Shown: positions 24,061 to 32,215 of the stretch, piece after piece | Layout: every line of letters begins with the position of its first letter | Numbering within the stretch: position 1 is the first letter of the stretch | Assembly: GCF_022134585.1 (NCBI RefSeq) | Contig: NZ_JAKNCT010000005.1 | Coordinates: forward strand, 1 to 64,000 | DNA length: 64,000 nt | Reading direction: 5' to 3' | Origin: Mesosutterella porci | GTDB taxonomy: Bacteria; Pseudomonadota; Gammaproteobacteria; Burkholderiales; Burkholderiaceae_F | The notes under the pieces: model-generated | The model's input: only the letters and a program-made list of their open reading frames with translations | The model's database searches: none | What the model was told of the DNA's origin: nothing | Program-made: the position numbers and the translations under genes

Positions 24061-25502
24061 AACGAAGAGTGCTGGTTGCAGGGCTTGCCTCGGCCGCCGC
24101 CCTCGGGGGCGGCCTAGAGGCCGCCCGGGCCCGCCCCCAGGGCCCGAGGCTCGACGGTCCGGCCGACGTCCTTGTGGTCGGTTCGGGTCTTGCGGGGCTC
24201 TCGGCCGCCGTCGCAGCGCGCGAGGCCGGGGCCGAAAGCGTTATTGTCCTTGAGAAGGACTATCTGTTGGGCGGCCACTCGGCCATTGCGAACGGCTACT
24301 TCGCCGCGGTCCGCCTCGGGGGCAGGAACCGCACCGAATACGAGACCGCCGTGCAGCAGATGATCGCCGACATGAACCTGACCGGCAAGAGCGCGGGCGA
24401 CCAGCGCCTGATCGAGACGCTCGTGCGAGGCACGGGCCCGGCGCTCCGTTGGCTCTCGCGTCACGGCGTGGTCTGGATGAACTCCACCTACGAAGCGCTC
24501 GGAGGGCTCGCGCCGCGCTGCTACGTCTCGAGCTTCGAACGCGGGGGCTACGACTTCGTGCGGGCCTTAAGCCGGTCGGCCCGGCGCCTCGGGGTCGAGA
24601 TCCGGTTTTCGAGCCGCGCGACCGCGATCGGCCGCAGCGGCTCGAACCTCGTCGTGACGGTGAACGGCCGCACACCCGTTACCGCACGCTCGGTCGTCCT
24701 CGCGACCGGAGGCTTCGGTGACAACCCGCAGATGCGCATGAGGTACGACCCTAGGCTCACCGAAGACATCCGCAGTACCGCCAATCCGTACGGAGAGGAG
24801 CACGACACCGCAATGGGAGACGGCATCGCCCTCGGCGAGTCCCTCGGAGCGGCGCTCGTCGACATGGACCAGATTCTCACGATCCCCTACTCGGGCGGCA
24901 GGCTCACGAACTACGTGGGAGCCGACATCTATCTCACTCGCGACGGACGGCGCTTCGTGCGTGAGGATGCTCCGATGAATGCGATCTCGGAGGCGGTCTG
25001 GAAGCTGCCGACCCATGATTTCTGGGTTGTCACCGACTCGCAGTCCGCCAAGGGCGCGAGCCGCAACGTGAAGTTGATCAAGGGGCTCGTGAAAACCGCC
25101 GACAGCCTCAACGCGGCGGCCCGCGGCATGGGTATCGATCCAGATCGTTTCAGGGCCGTCATGGCCCGCTACAACGAAAGCGCGAAAAGCGGCCGCGACC
25201 CGGAATTCGGCCGCACGATGTTCACTCAGCAGATCATCCGCCCGCCCTTTTACTACGGGCTTGAGAAGCCCTACGTGCACTTCTGCAACGGGGGCCTCAA
25301 ATTCAGCCCGGAGGGGAAAGTGCTTCGCGCCGACCTCTCGGCGGTCGACGGGCTCTTCGCCGCGGGCGAGGTGACCGGCGGCCTCCACGGACGGGGCCGT
25401 CTCGGGGGCTGCTCGCTGCCCGACTGCGTTGTGTTCGGACACATCGCTGGAAAAAGCGCCGCGGCCCGGGCGCGGCGCCTGAAGGCAGGGCGCCGGGCGT
25501 AA
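24057..25502 (+). CDS. Flavoreductase C: exported FAD reductase of the flavocytochrome c superfamily
   Basis: A 481-residue flavoprotein. It starts with TTG at 24057, overlapping the regulator stop and eight bases after AAGGAGG. A short N-terminal signal (MKRRVLVAGLASAAALGGG) has a twin arginine but not a strong Tat motif. FAD site: DVLVVGSGLAGLSAAVAARE from residue 38. The C-terminal loop GLFAAGEVTGGLHGRGRLGG keeps the substrate-binding Arg of the family, and PYVHFCNGGLKF keeps the His. GRRFVREDAPM has Met where flavocytochrome c3 has the catalytic Arg402. It is the most canonical of the four reductases here. No cytochrome gene follows, so it may share the cytochrome at 20984 or belong to the sensing system. 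Two reductases on opposite sides of one sensor could be alternative enzymes for related substrates. Confidence 0.85.
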   Translation: MKRRVLVAGLASAAALGGGLEAARARPQGPRLDGPADVLVVGSGLAGLSAAVAAREAGAESVIVLEKDYLLGGHSAIANGYFAAVRLGGRNRTEYETAVQQMIADMNLTGKSAGDQRLIETLVRGTGPALRWLSRHGVVWMNSTYEALGGLAPRCYVSSFERGGYDFVRALSRSARRLGVEIRFSSRATAIGRSGSNLVVTVNGRTPVTARSVVLATGGFGDNPQMRMRYDPRLTEDIRSTANPYGEEHDTAMGDGIALGESLGAALVDMDQILTIPYSGGRLTNYVGADIYLTRDGRRFVREDAPMNAISEAVWKLPTHDFWVVTDSQSAKGASRNVKLIKGLVKTADSLNAAARGMGIDPDRFRAVMARYNESAKSGRDPEFGRTMFTQQIIRPPFYYGLEKPYVHFCNGGLKFSPEGKVLRADLSAVDGLFAAGEVTGGLHGRGRLGGCSLPDCVVFGHIAGKSAAARARRLKAGRRA

Positions 25503-25557
25503 GGATCCTTACCCCCCGGGAACCGGGGCCCCGGGTGGCTTCAAGGGCGGAGGAGCG

Positions 25558-26460
25558 TCAGCCGCGCACCACGAGCAGCGGGATCTTCCCCTCGGCCGCG
25601 ACGCGGGTCGCTACCGACCCCATCACCGCGGACTTGAAGTTGCTGTAGCCGTGGCTGCCCATCACGATGAGGTCGAGCCCTTCCTTCGCGCCGTACTTCG
25701 CGATCGCGTCGCCGGCCATGCCTTCGAGCTTCACCTCCTGTGCCGTGATCCCCGCTTCCTTCAGGATCCGGCGGGCCGGTGCGAAGGCCTCCTCGTACTC
25801 TTCCTCTTCGAGGGCCCGGAGCTGCTTTTTGTCCTCGTCGTTCAAGGTCATGTAGCCCGCGGTCTCATAGGCCTTGATGCCGTCCATCCCCTCGAAGACA
25901 TGCAGGAGGAAGATCTTCGGGTCGGGCCCAAGGAGGGCGAGGTGCTTCACGACGCAGGACGCGGCCGCGTCCCCGGCGCCCGAGCCATCGAGAGCGATGC
26001 CGACCTTCATCCCGGAGGCGGGACTCACCCGGCGGCCGCGCACGAGCAGCACCGGCACGCGGGTCTTCGAGATGACCGAGGTAGAAACCGAGCCCAGGAA
26101 CAGCTTCTTCACGTTGGAGAGGCCCTGCGCTCCCATCACGATGAGGTCGGGCCGGATCGACTTCACGGCCGCGGCCACCGCGTCGGCGGGCCGCCCCACC
26201 ACGACCTTCTCCTCGGCGTCGATGCCCTTCGTGCGCAGGATCTTGCGCAGCGGCGCGAAGATCTTTTCAGAGGCTCTCGTCACAAACTCGTCGAAAGCCT
26301 CCCGGGCGCCGTTTTTAAGCAGCGCCTCGCTCCAGGGCATCTGGGCGTTGAGCAGCATAACGCGCGGCTTGCTGCCCAGAAGCTTCGTTCTCGCCACCAC
26401 GAACCTCACTGCATAGAGGCTGTAGAGGCTTTCATCGACCGGCAGAAGAATCTTCAGCAT
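25558..26460 (-). CDS. Double-domain universal stress protein
   Basis: A 300-residue cytoplasmic protein made of two UspA domains in tandem. Domain 1 (about 1-140) opens MLKILLPVDESLYSLYAVRF and ends with the ATP-site pattern VMGAQGLSNVKKLFLGSVST. Domain 2 (about 150-300) opens MKVGIALDGSGAGDAAASCV and ends VMGSHGYSNFKSAVMGSVAT. Both G-x2-G-x9-G-(S/T) nucleotide motifs are present, so ATP binding is expected. It lies 19 bases after a second Usp gene on the same strand, giving a Usp operon. Usp proteins help cells survive stress and growth arrest, often in anaerobic conditions. GGGGAGGG precedes the ATG. Confidence 0.92.
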   Translation of the reverse strand: MLKILLPVDESLYSLYAVRFVVARTKLLGSKPRVMLLNAQMPWSEALLKNGAREAFDEFVTRASEKIFAPLRKILRTKGIDAEEKVVVGRPADAVAAAVKSIRPDLIVMGAQGLSNVKKLFLGSVSTSVISKTRVPVLLVRGRRVSPASGMKVGIALDGSGAGDAAASCVVKHLALLGPDPKIFLLHVFEGMDGIKAYETAGYMTLNDEDKKQLRALEEEEYEEAFAPARRILKEAGITAQEVKLEGMAGDAIAKYGAKEGLDLIVMGSHGYSNFKSAVMGSVATRVAAEGKIPLLVVRG

Positions 26461-26479
26461 TTTTTCCCTCCCCGCCCCT

Positions 26480-27412
26480 TCAGGCCGGCACCACGAGCAT
26501 CGGCACCTTGCCGTCGGCGGCCACGCGCGAAGTGGCCGAACCGAGCAGAATCGACTGGACGTTGGAGCGCCCGCGGGTTCCCATCACGATGAAGTCGAGC
26601 TTTTTCTTCGCGTACTTCGACAGGGCGATGCCCGCATCGCCCGACAGGCACACTTCCTTCACGGGAATCCCCGCCTTCTCGAAAATCGGGCGCACCGGCG
26701 CCATCGCCTTCTCGAAGGCTTCCTTTTCGAGCCCCGGGAGCTTCTTCTTCAGGTTCTCGAAGTTCATCTCGGCCTCTTTCGTTTCAGCCGGGGTCTCAGG
26801 CAGAGGGCTTTCTTCCGGATAGGAGTACGAGAGCTCCTCGAAGACGTTCACGACGTTGATGAGCCTGAAGCCCGCGTCAGAGCCGAAGAAGTCGCGGTGG
26901 GCGGCCACGAACCGGGCCGCAGCGAGGCTGGTCTCCGAGCCGTCGACCGCGATGCCCACGCGCAGATCCCCGGCCTTCGGAGCCTCCTTGTCGCGGATCA
27001 CGAGGACCGGCACGTGAACGCGCGCGAGCACCCCGGTCGTCGCCGACCCGAGGAAGAGCTTCTTGAAGTTATCAAGGCCTCGCGAGCCCATCGCGATGAG
27101 GTCGGCTCCGAAGATGCCGGCCTCCTCGGCGATCGAGCTGGCCGGCAGGCCGATCACGGTTTTCTCGGCAGGCTCCATGCCCTTCGCCTGGAAAATCGCG
27201 CGGGCCGCCCCGAAGACCTTTTCGGAGTCATCGCTGTAGAGCCTTCCGTCGGGATCCCGGCCCCGGATTTTGGGCAGCATGGCGCCGTAGTACGGCTGGA
27301 CGTTGAAAAGCTCGACTTCAGGCTTCTGTCCGAGCAGAGCGATACGGTCGGCCACAAACTGTGCAGCGCCCGTGCTGTAGGCGCTGCCGTCGATCGGAAG
27401 CAGAATCTTCAT
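26480..27412 (-). CDS. Double-domain universal stress protein
   Basis: A 310-residue tandem UspA protein, starting with ATG at 27412 behind AAAGGAGGAG. A longer frame upstream exists but has no such site. Domain 1 begins MKILLPIDGSAYSTGAAQFV and closes with AMGSRGLDNFKKLFLGSATT; domain 2 begins LRVGIAVDGSETSLAAARFV and closes with VMGTRGRSNVQSILLGSATS. An acidic insert (about 195-215, with YPEESPLPETPAETKEAE) in domain 2 is not shared with the downstream paralogue. The two genes are clearly duplicates and form an operon. The 305 bases upstream (27413-27717) contain no gene and carry the promoter region. Confidence 0.92.
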   Translation of the reverse strand: MKILLPIDGSAYSTGAAQFVADRIALLGQKPEVELFNVQPYYGAMLPKIRGRDPDGRLYSDDSEKVFGAARAIFQAKGMEPAEKTVIGLPASSIAEEAGIFGADLIAMGSRGLDNFKKLFLGSATTGVLARVHVPVLVIRDKEAPKAGDLRVGIAVDGSETSLAAARFVAAHRDFFGSDAGFRLINVVNVFEELSYSYPEESPLPETPAETKEAEMNFENLKKKLPGLEKEAFEKAMAPVRPIFEKAGIPVKEVCLSGDAGIALSKYAKKKLDFIVMGTRGRSNVQSILLGSATSRVAADGKVPMLVVPA

Positions 27413-27717
27413 GGCTCCTCCTTTAGGCCAGGCCCTGCAGCAGGAGAAGACCGCCCCGCCGGGGTCGGCGCATGACAGTTGATTAATCCGCGAAATGCGG
27501 GTGAATCCTTTAGTTAGAAGTATATCCCAGCCTATGGCAAGCGGTCCGGCCATAATCCGGAGCATATCTGTAAGCTCCCCGGACGCACCGCCCGCCTGTC
27601 TCCGGGGGTCTCCAAAAGAGCCCTCTTTCACTAAGATAACGAGCTTCCCTGATCCAATTTCGACCGCCGGGCCTTTCCTTCCTGGGACCGTGTTCCATCT
27701 CTCAAGCGCCCCGCCCC

Positions 27718-29166
27718 ATGAAGTTCAGCCCTGAAAACCTGCTCTCCGCCGCAAAAGTTGCCCTCGTCAACGCTTTCGGCGCAGCGCTTTGCGGGCTCCT
27801 TCTCAAAGGGGCTGCCTACCCCGTGACGGCGACAGAAGTTTTGTCGCTTGCCGCCTTCCTGCTTCTTGCCGTGCGCGCCCCGGCTGTGCTCCGCGTCCTG
27901 ATCACCCTCGTTCTCTCGGCCTACTGCCTGTATTTCCCGATCGGGCTGCGCTGCGGAATTGTCTCGGAAGGGCAGATCGCCGCGGCCTTCGCCACCGACC
28001 CGCGCAAGGCTTCCGAATTTTTCGACACCTTCGGGCCGCTTGACTTCGCCTCCCCGGTCCTTCTCGCGCTCGGGCTCGTCCTTTTTTACGCAGCGGCCCG
28101 CCGCGTGAGGATTTTTAAAAGCAGGAAGTTTTTCGCTCCAGCCCTTGTCATCGCTGCCGCTTTCCAAGCGAAGGCCTTCCACCCCGTGACGCACACCGCG
28201 AAGCTCACGCACCGCGTGGCGGAGGAGCGCAGGAACTTAAAGAACATGAACTGAACGCCCGCCTGGAAGGTGCTCTCCGCGCACCCCGCCTACAAAAACT
28301 ACGTCCTTGTGGTAGGCGAGAGCGAGCGGCGCGACTACATGAACGCCTACGGCTACCCGGCGGACGACACCCCCCTTCATGTCGCGGGCCCCGGGCATCG
28401 TCTACGAGGGATTCACGGCCGAAGGTGACAACACGATCCCGTCGTTCACCCGAACGCTCACGCTCCCCGACCCGAAGAGCCTGCGGCCACGCTACGAATA
28501 CAACCTCGTCGACCTCGCCCGCGAGGCGGGCTTTGCGACCGCCTGGTTCTCGAATCAGGACTACGTCTCGCCTTTCGACACCCCGGTCACCGCGCTCGGT
28601 GCGCGCTCCGAGCGCAGCCGCTGGCTCAAATTCGGCCGCGACGCGAGCCGCAACTACTTCGACTATGAGCTCCTGCCGCTCGTCAAATCGGAGCTCGACC
28701 GGGACGATCCGCGTCCTAAACTTATCGTCGTCCACCTGATCGGCTCCCAAGACGACATCTGCGAGCGGGTGAGCGACAAGCTCCCCCGGATCTCGCACGT
28801 AAAGGACCCGGCCTGGAAGATCCTTGGCTGCTACCTCGACACGATCCGGCAGACCGACGCCGTGCTCGAGCGCCTGCGCGGCGCCACGGCGTGATGCGGC
28901 TTCTGCACTCCCCGGTGAGCCGCCAGCACCGCGACATCCCGCTTTTCCTCACCTCGAGCGACGCGAAGGAGCACCGCACGGTCCGCGGCCTGCGCTACGG
29001 CAGCTCTTTCCTCGAAGGCTTCATGGAGTGGACGGGGGTGAGCACTCGCGAAATCCCCCGCCCGAGATCCCTTTTCCTCGCGCCCCCCGACACCCCGCAG
29101 CCCGAGGCGGAGCGGATGCGGCTCCTGCGCCCCGACGACCCCTCGGCGAACATTCAAAGTCACTGA
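27718..29166 (+). pseudogene. Phosphoethanolamine transferase (EptA-like), inactivated by several lesions
   Basis: Pieces of one membrane-anchored sulfatase-fold transferase follow in order. The N-terminal membrane domain starts MKFSPENLLSAAKVALVNAF. An in-frame TGA at 28252-28254 interrupts it (KNMN, stop, TPAWKVL). The catalytic start YVLVVGESERRDYMNAYGYP follows. A run of six C near 28366 shifts the frame, after which MSRAPGIVYEGFTAEGDNTI restores it. A second stop and frame change lie near 28892, and the C-terminal block HRDIPLFLTSSDAKEHRTVR ends at 29166. Between RLRGATA and HRDIP the usual metal-site region (about SDHG) is missing, so there is also a deletion. These enzymes decorate lipid A with phosphoethanolamine and give polymyxin resistance; this copy cannot. 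A smaller scrap of a paralogue lies at 3537-3660. Confidence 0.85.
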
Positions 29167-29241
29167 TCCGTCTGGCCTTTTTATAATTTCACTCAGAGCT
29201 TCAAGGAGTAAAATTTTATTTTTTCTGCGCGCTGAACCAAC

Positions 29242-30207
29242 ATGCTGGACGCATTTCTCAACGGGCTGTCCGCAATCGTCGTGATCGTCGTGATCGCGGG
29301 CTTCGGCTACTTCACCGCCGCACGGGGCTGGTATGACGACAAAGGCCGCCAGCTCGTCGCACGCATCGTGAATCTGTCCATCCCATGCCTGCTCTTTTAC
29401 TCGCTCACCTCGCGCTTCACCCACGAGGCGTTCATCGACATGCTCAAGATCGTCCCGATCTCCTTTCTCACCGTCGGGACGAACTTCCTCATCTCGGTGC
29501 TGCTCGTGAAAAAGGGCGTCGTCGACCAGAAGATGGGCGGGACCTTCATCGCCTGCTTCACGACCTCCACGGTGCTTTTCATCGGCATCCCCCTCATCTG
29601 GTCGCTCTACGGCGACAAGGGGCTGCCGTACCTCCTCGTCTACTTCTTCGCCAACAGCCTCTTCACCTGGAGCCTCGGGATCTTCAACATCCAGCTCGAG
29701 GGGAGCCTGCGGCGCGGCGAGCCCCGCCCGAAGCTCCTCTCGGCGAAAAACCTGAAGATGATCCTCTCGCCGCCGATCCTGGGCTTCGCCACGGCGGTGA
29801 TCTTCCTCGTCTTCAGCATCCCCATCCCCAAACCCCTCGCGATGATCGTGCAGTACATGGGGCAGCTCTCCTCGCCGCTTGCTCTGATCTTCGTGGGCAT
29901 CACGGTCTACCTCGTGGGCTTCAAGAGGCTGCGGAACCTGAACCGCGAGCTCGTCCTCATCATGCTCTCATGCTTCCTGCTGCGGCCGGCGCTCGTTGCG
30001 CTCTTTTCGCTGCCCTTTGACCTCCCCCCGGGGGCGAGGCAGGCCTTCATCATGTCGGCCACGCTGCCGGTGTCTTCCACGATCCCGGTGCTCGCGAAGG
30101 TCTACGGCGCCTCGCCCGCCTTCGCCTCCGAGGCCGTCGGGGTCACGACCGCGGCCTACGTGTTCGTCCTGCCCGTCCTGATCCTCGTGGTGACGCTGCT
30201 CTTCTGA
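29242..30207 (+). CDS. AEC family (auxin efflux carrier-like) transporter
   Basis: A 321-residue inner-membrane protein with ten predicted hydrophobic segments in the two 5-helix halves typical of the AEC family. The first half has RIVNLSIPCLLFYSLTSRFT (about 46-65), which contains the family's N-x-P bend. The second half has MSATLPVSSTIPVLAKVYGA (about 271-290) and ends in a long helix. Bacterial AEC proteins move carboxylates such as malate, malonate or lactate. It stands alone; a weak ribosome-binding site (AAGGAG) is some 35 bases upstream, so translation may depend on sequence closer to the ATG. Function beyond the family is not visible. Confidence 0.85.
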   Translation: MLDAFLNGLSAIVVIVVIAGFGYFTAARGWYDDKGRQLVARIVNLSIPCLLFYSLTSRFTHEAFIDMLKIVPISFLTVGTNFLISVLLVKKGVVDQKMGGTFIACFTTSTVLFIGIPLIWSLYGDKGLPYLLVYFFANSLFTWSLGIFNIQLEGSLRRGEPRPKLLSAKNLKMILSPPILGFATAVIFLVFSIPIPKPLAMIVQYMGQLSSPLALIFVGITVYLVGFKRLRNLNRELVLIMLSCFLLRPALVALFSLPFDLPPGARQAFIMSATLPVSSTIPVLAKVYGASPAFASEAVGVTTAAYVFVLPVLILVVTLLF

Positions 30208-30353
30208 AGCGGGGGCCGCGCGCCCCTTCAAAAAAGCCTTCGCCCACGGGCTTCGCCGCCCGCCCGGAGGTTACCGGGCTTCGGAAATTGGTATAGGCTT
30301 TCCACTCTGGAGCCGCCTGAAACCACGGCGCGGCCCCTCAGAGGAGAATCAAA

Positions 30354-30869
30354 ATGGAATTTTTCGAAGCTGTTTCCGCCAGGCACTCCACCCGCGACTA
30401 CAGCGCAGAGCCCGTGTCCGAGGCCTCGCTGAAGAAAATACTGGGCGCGGCCTGCGCCGCCCCCATCGGCATGGGGCGCTACGACGCGCTGCACCTCTCG
30501 GTAGTCTCGACGCCTTCGGGCGCCGCGGCGCTGCACGCCCGCATGAACGCGCTTTTTCCGCAGGATCCCCTCTACAACGCCCCGGTCTTCATCCTGGTGT
30601 CCTCGGCCGACTCCCCAATGGCGGGCCAGAACGCCGCCTGCATCATTGAAAACGTCCTGCTGGCCGCAGCGGCCGAGGGGCTGTCGGGCTGCTACATCGC
30701 AGGCGCCATTCCGAAGATCGCCGAAGACCGCGCGCTCGTGCGCGAGCTGGGCGTCCCCGAGGGCTTCAGGCCCGTGGCGGGCGTGCTGGTCGGGCACCCG
30801 AGAAACAAAAAGGAGCTCGGGCTGCGGCGTCCTCCGGCGCTCGAGAAAATCCGCATGACGAGACTCTGA
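30354..30869 (+). CDS. Nitroreductase-family flavoprotein
   Basis: A 171-residue FMN protein of the nitroreductase fold. The N-terminal FMN phosphate-binding segment is AVSARHSTRDYSAEPVSEAS (about 6-25), the middle segment is NAACIIENVLLAAAAEGLSG (about 93-112), and the C-terminal signature is GFRPVAGVLVGHPRNKKE (about 141-158). It is short for the family (usually 170-220) but complete. AGAGGAGAATC precedes the ATG. An ACT-domain gene begins four bases after its stop codon, so they are co-transcribed. The reaction is NAD(P)H-dependent reduction of nitro- or quinone-like compounds, but the physiological substrate is unknown. Confidence 0.85.
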   Translation: MEFFEAVSARHSTRDYSAEPVSEASLKKILGAACAAPIGMGRYDALHLSVVSTPSGAAALHARMNALFPQDPLYNAPVFILVSSADSPMAGQNAACIIENVLLAAAAEGLSGCYIAGAIPKIAEDRALVRELGVPEGFRPVAGVLVGHPRNKKELGLRRPPALEKIRMTRL

Positions 30870-30872
30870 CCC

Positions 30873-31268
30873 ATGGAGGCCGCCTTCAAGGAGGCGGGCC
30901 TCGCTCTGCAGGCCTGCCCCTACCTCTTTGCCGTGGCTAAGATCGCCGACCCCTCCGGGATCGACTGGAGCGTTCCCTGGACCTTTGTCTCCAGCACGCC
31001 CGGAGAGCTCTCGATCGTGTGCCAGGAAAAGGCGCTGCCCGCCTCGGCGCGCCCCGTCTCCTACGGCTGGAAGATGATCCGGGTGATCGGGAAGATGCCC
31101 TTCGACGCCGTGGGCGTCATGGCCTCACTTTCCGGGGCGCTCGCCCGCGAGGGGATTCCGCTCCTTGCCTTTTCAAGCTACGACACGGACTTCCTCTTTG
31201 TGAAATCCGTTCACTGCAGCCGCGCGCTCGAGGCGCTTGAGAAAGGCGGCTGCAGGGTCCGGCGCTGA
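30873..31268 (+). CDS. ACT-domain protein (ACT_7/CASTOR-like)
   Basis: A 131-residue small cytoplasmic protein whose second half (GKMPFDAVGVMASLSGALAR then EGIPLLAFSSYDTDFLFVKS) is an ACT fold. The first half (LFAVAKIADPSGIDWSVPWT...SIVCQEKALP) is the N-terminal ACT-like part of this group. ACT domains bind amino acids and regulate partner enzymes; free-standing ones of this type have no fixed role. It follows the nitroreductase gene with only three bases between, suggesting coupling, and converges on the LysR gene, 12 bases from its stop. No catalytic residues are visible. Confidence 0.8.
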   Translation: MEAAFKEAGLALQACPYLFAVAKIADPSGIDWSVPWTFVSSTPGELSIVCQEKALPASARPVSYGWKMIRVIGKMPFDAVGVMASLSGALAREGIPLLAFSSYDTDFLFVKSVHCSRALEALEKGGCRVRR

Positions 31269-31280
31269 AAGGGAAAGCCC

Positions 31281-32198
31281 CTAGAGGATCGCCATGAAGT
31301 CGCGGCGGTTTTCCTTGAGCAGCATTACGAGCTTCAGGGCCGCGGGCGACAGGTTGGCGGTCTTCAGGTAGTTCAGGTAGTAGCCCGTGCTCAGATTGAA
31401 GCGCTCCACCTCGACGCGCACGAGTTGCCCGGACTCAAGTTCCCTTCGCACCGTCATCTCGGGCAGCACGATGAGCCCCATGCCGCACACGGCCAGCTGC
31501 TTGGCGAGCTCCATCGAGTTGACCGAGCAGCTGCCACAGAAGTGGGGCTCGCCCTGCTCGGCGAGCCACTCTTCGAGCTTCGCCTGGGAGCGGGCGCCTT
31601 TCTCGCGCGTGATGATGCAGCCCTTCGCAAATTCCGAGGGCAGCAGCGGGCGGCCCATCGCGCACCAGCGCGAACTCGGGCTCGCGAGCACCCGGTAGGG
31701 CTCGCTCAGCAGCTGGTATTGCACGAGGTCGCCGGCGCCCACGACGCGCGCGCAGATGCCGAAGTCCGCCTCCAGGTCCCGCACGTCGCGGGCGACCTGC
31801 TCGGAATTGCCGATCCTCAGGTGCAGCTCGATGCCGGGATAGCGGCGCCGGTATTCCGAGATAAGCGGCGGCAGATAGTAGGTTCCAACAACCGCCGAGG
31901 CACTCACGGACACGTGCCCGCTCTGCAGCTCGGTGAAGTTCTGGAAGGCGTTGTCAATTTCGCCAAAGAGTTCGAAAAGCCGCCGCGTGTAGTTGTAGAG
32001 GATCTCACCCTTCGGAGTGAGCGAGATCTGCCTGCGGGAACGGTCGAAAAGCGGAGCCTTGAGCGAGTGCTCGAGCTTCTGAATCTGGCTGCTCACGGTG
32101 GGCTGCGTCAGATAAAGCGCCTCGGCCGCCTTGGAGAAGCTTCTACATCGGGCGACGGCATGGAAGGTTTTCAGCCAGTCAAGGTTCATAAGGGACAT
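31281..32198 (-). CDS. LysR-family transcriptional regulator
   Basis: A 305-residue regulator. The N-terminal winged helix reads LDWLKTFHAVARCRSFSKAA and LTQPTVSSQIQKLEHSLKAP (about 6-48), followed by the linker helix and an effector domain (about 95-300) beginning GHVSVSASAVVGTYYLPPL. The start could be ATG 32198 or the ATG three codons later; neither has a good ribosome-binding site. It begins 17 bases after the stop of the Na/Pi transporter gene on the same strand, so it may be co-transcribed with it. Cysteines in SHFCGSCS-like sequence (HFCGSCSVNS, about 212-221) are unusual for the domain and might respond to redox, which is speculation. Targets are unknown. Confidence 0.88.
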   Translation of the reverse strand: MSLMNLDWLKTFHAVARCRSFSKAAEALYLTQPTVSSQIQKLEHSLKAPLFDRSRRQISLTPKGEILYNYTRRLFELFGEIDNAFQNFTELQSGHVSVSASAVVGTYYLPPLISEYRRRYPGIELHLRIGNSEQVARDVRDLEADFGICARVVGAGDLVQYQLLSEPYRVLASPSSRWCAMGRPLLPSEFAKGCIITREKGARSQAKLEEWLAEQGEPHFCGSCSVNSMELAKQLAVCGMGLIVLPEMTVRRELESGQLVRVEVERFNLSTGYYLNYLKTANLSPAALKLVMLLKENRRDFMAIL

Positions 32199-32215
32199 GG
32201 GCGATATCAGTCCGG

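Noticed and set aside
28252-28254. TGA in the phosphoethanolamine transferase as a possible selenocysteine codon
   Set aside because: The position is outside the active site and three further lesions follow, so simple decay explains it.
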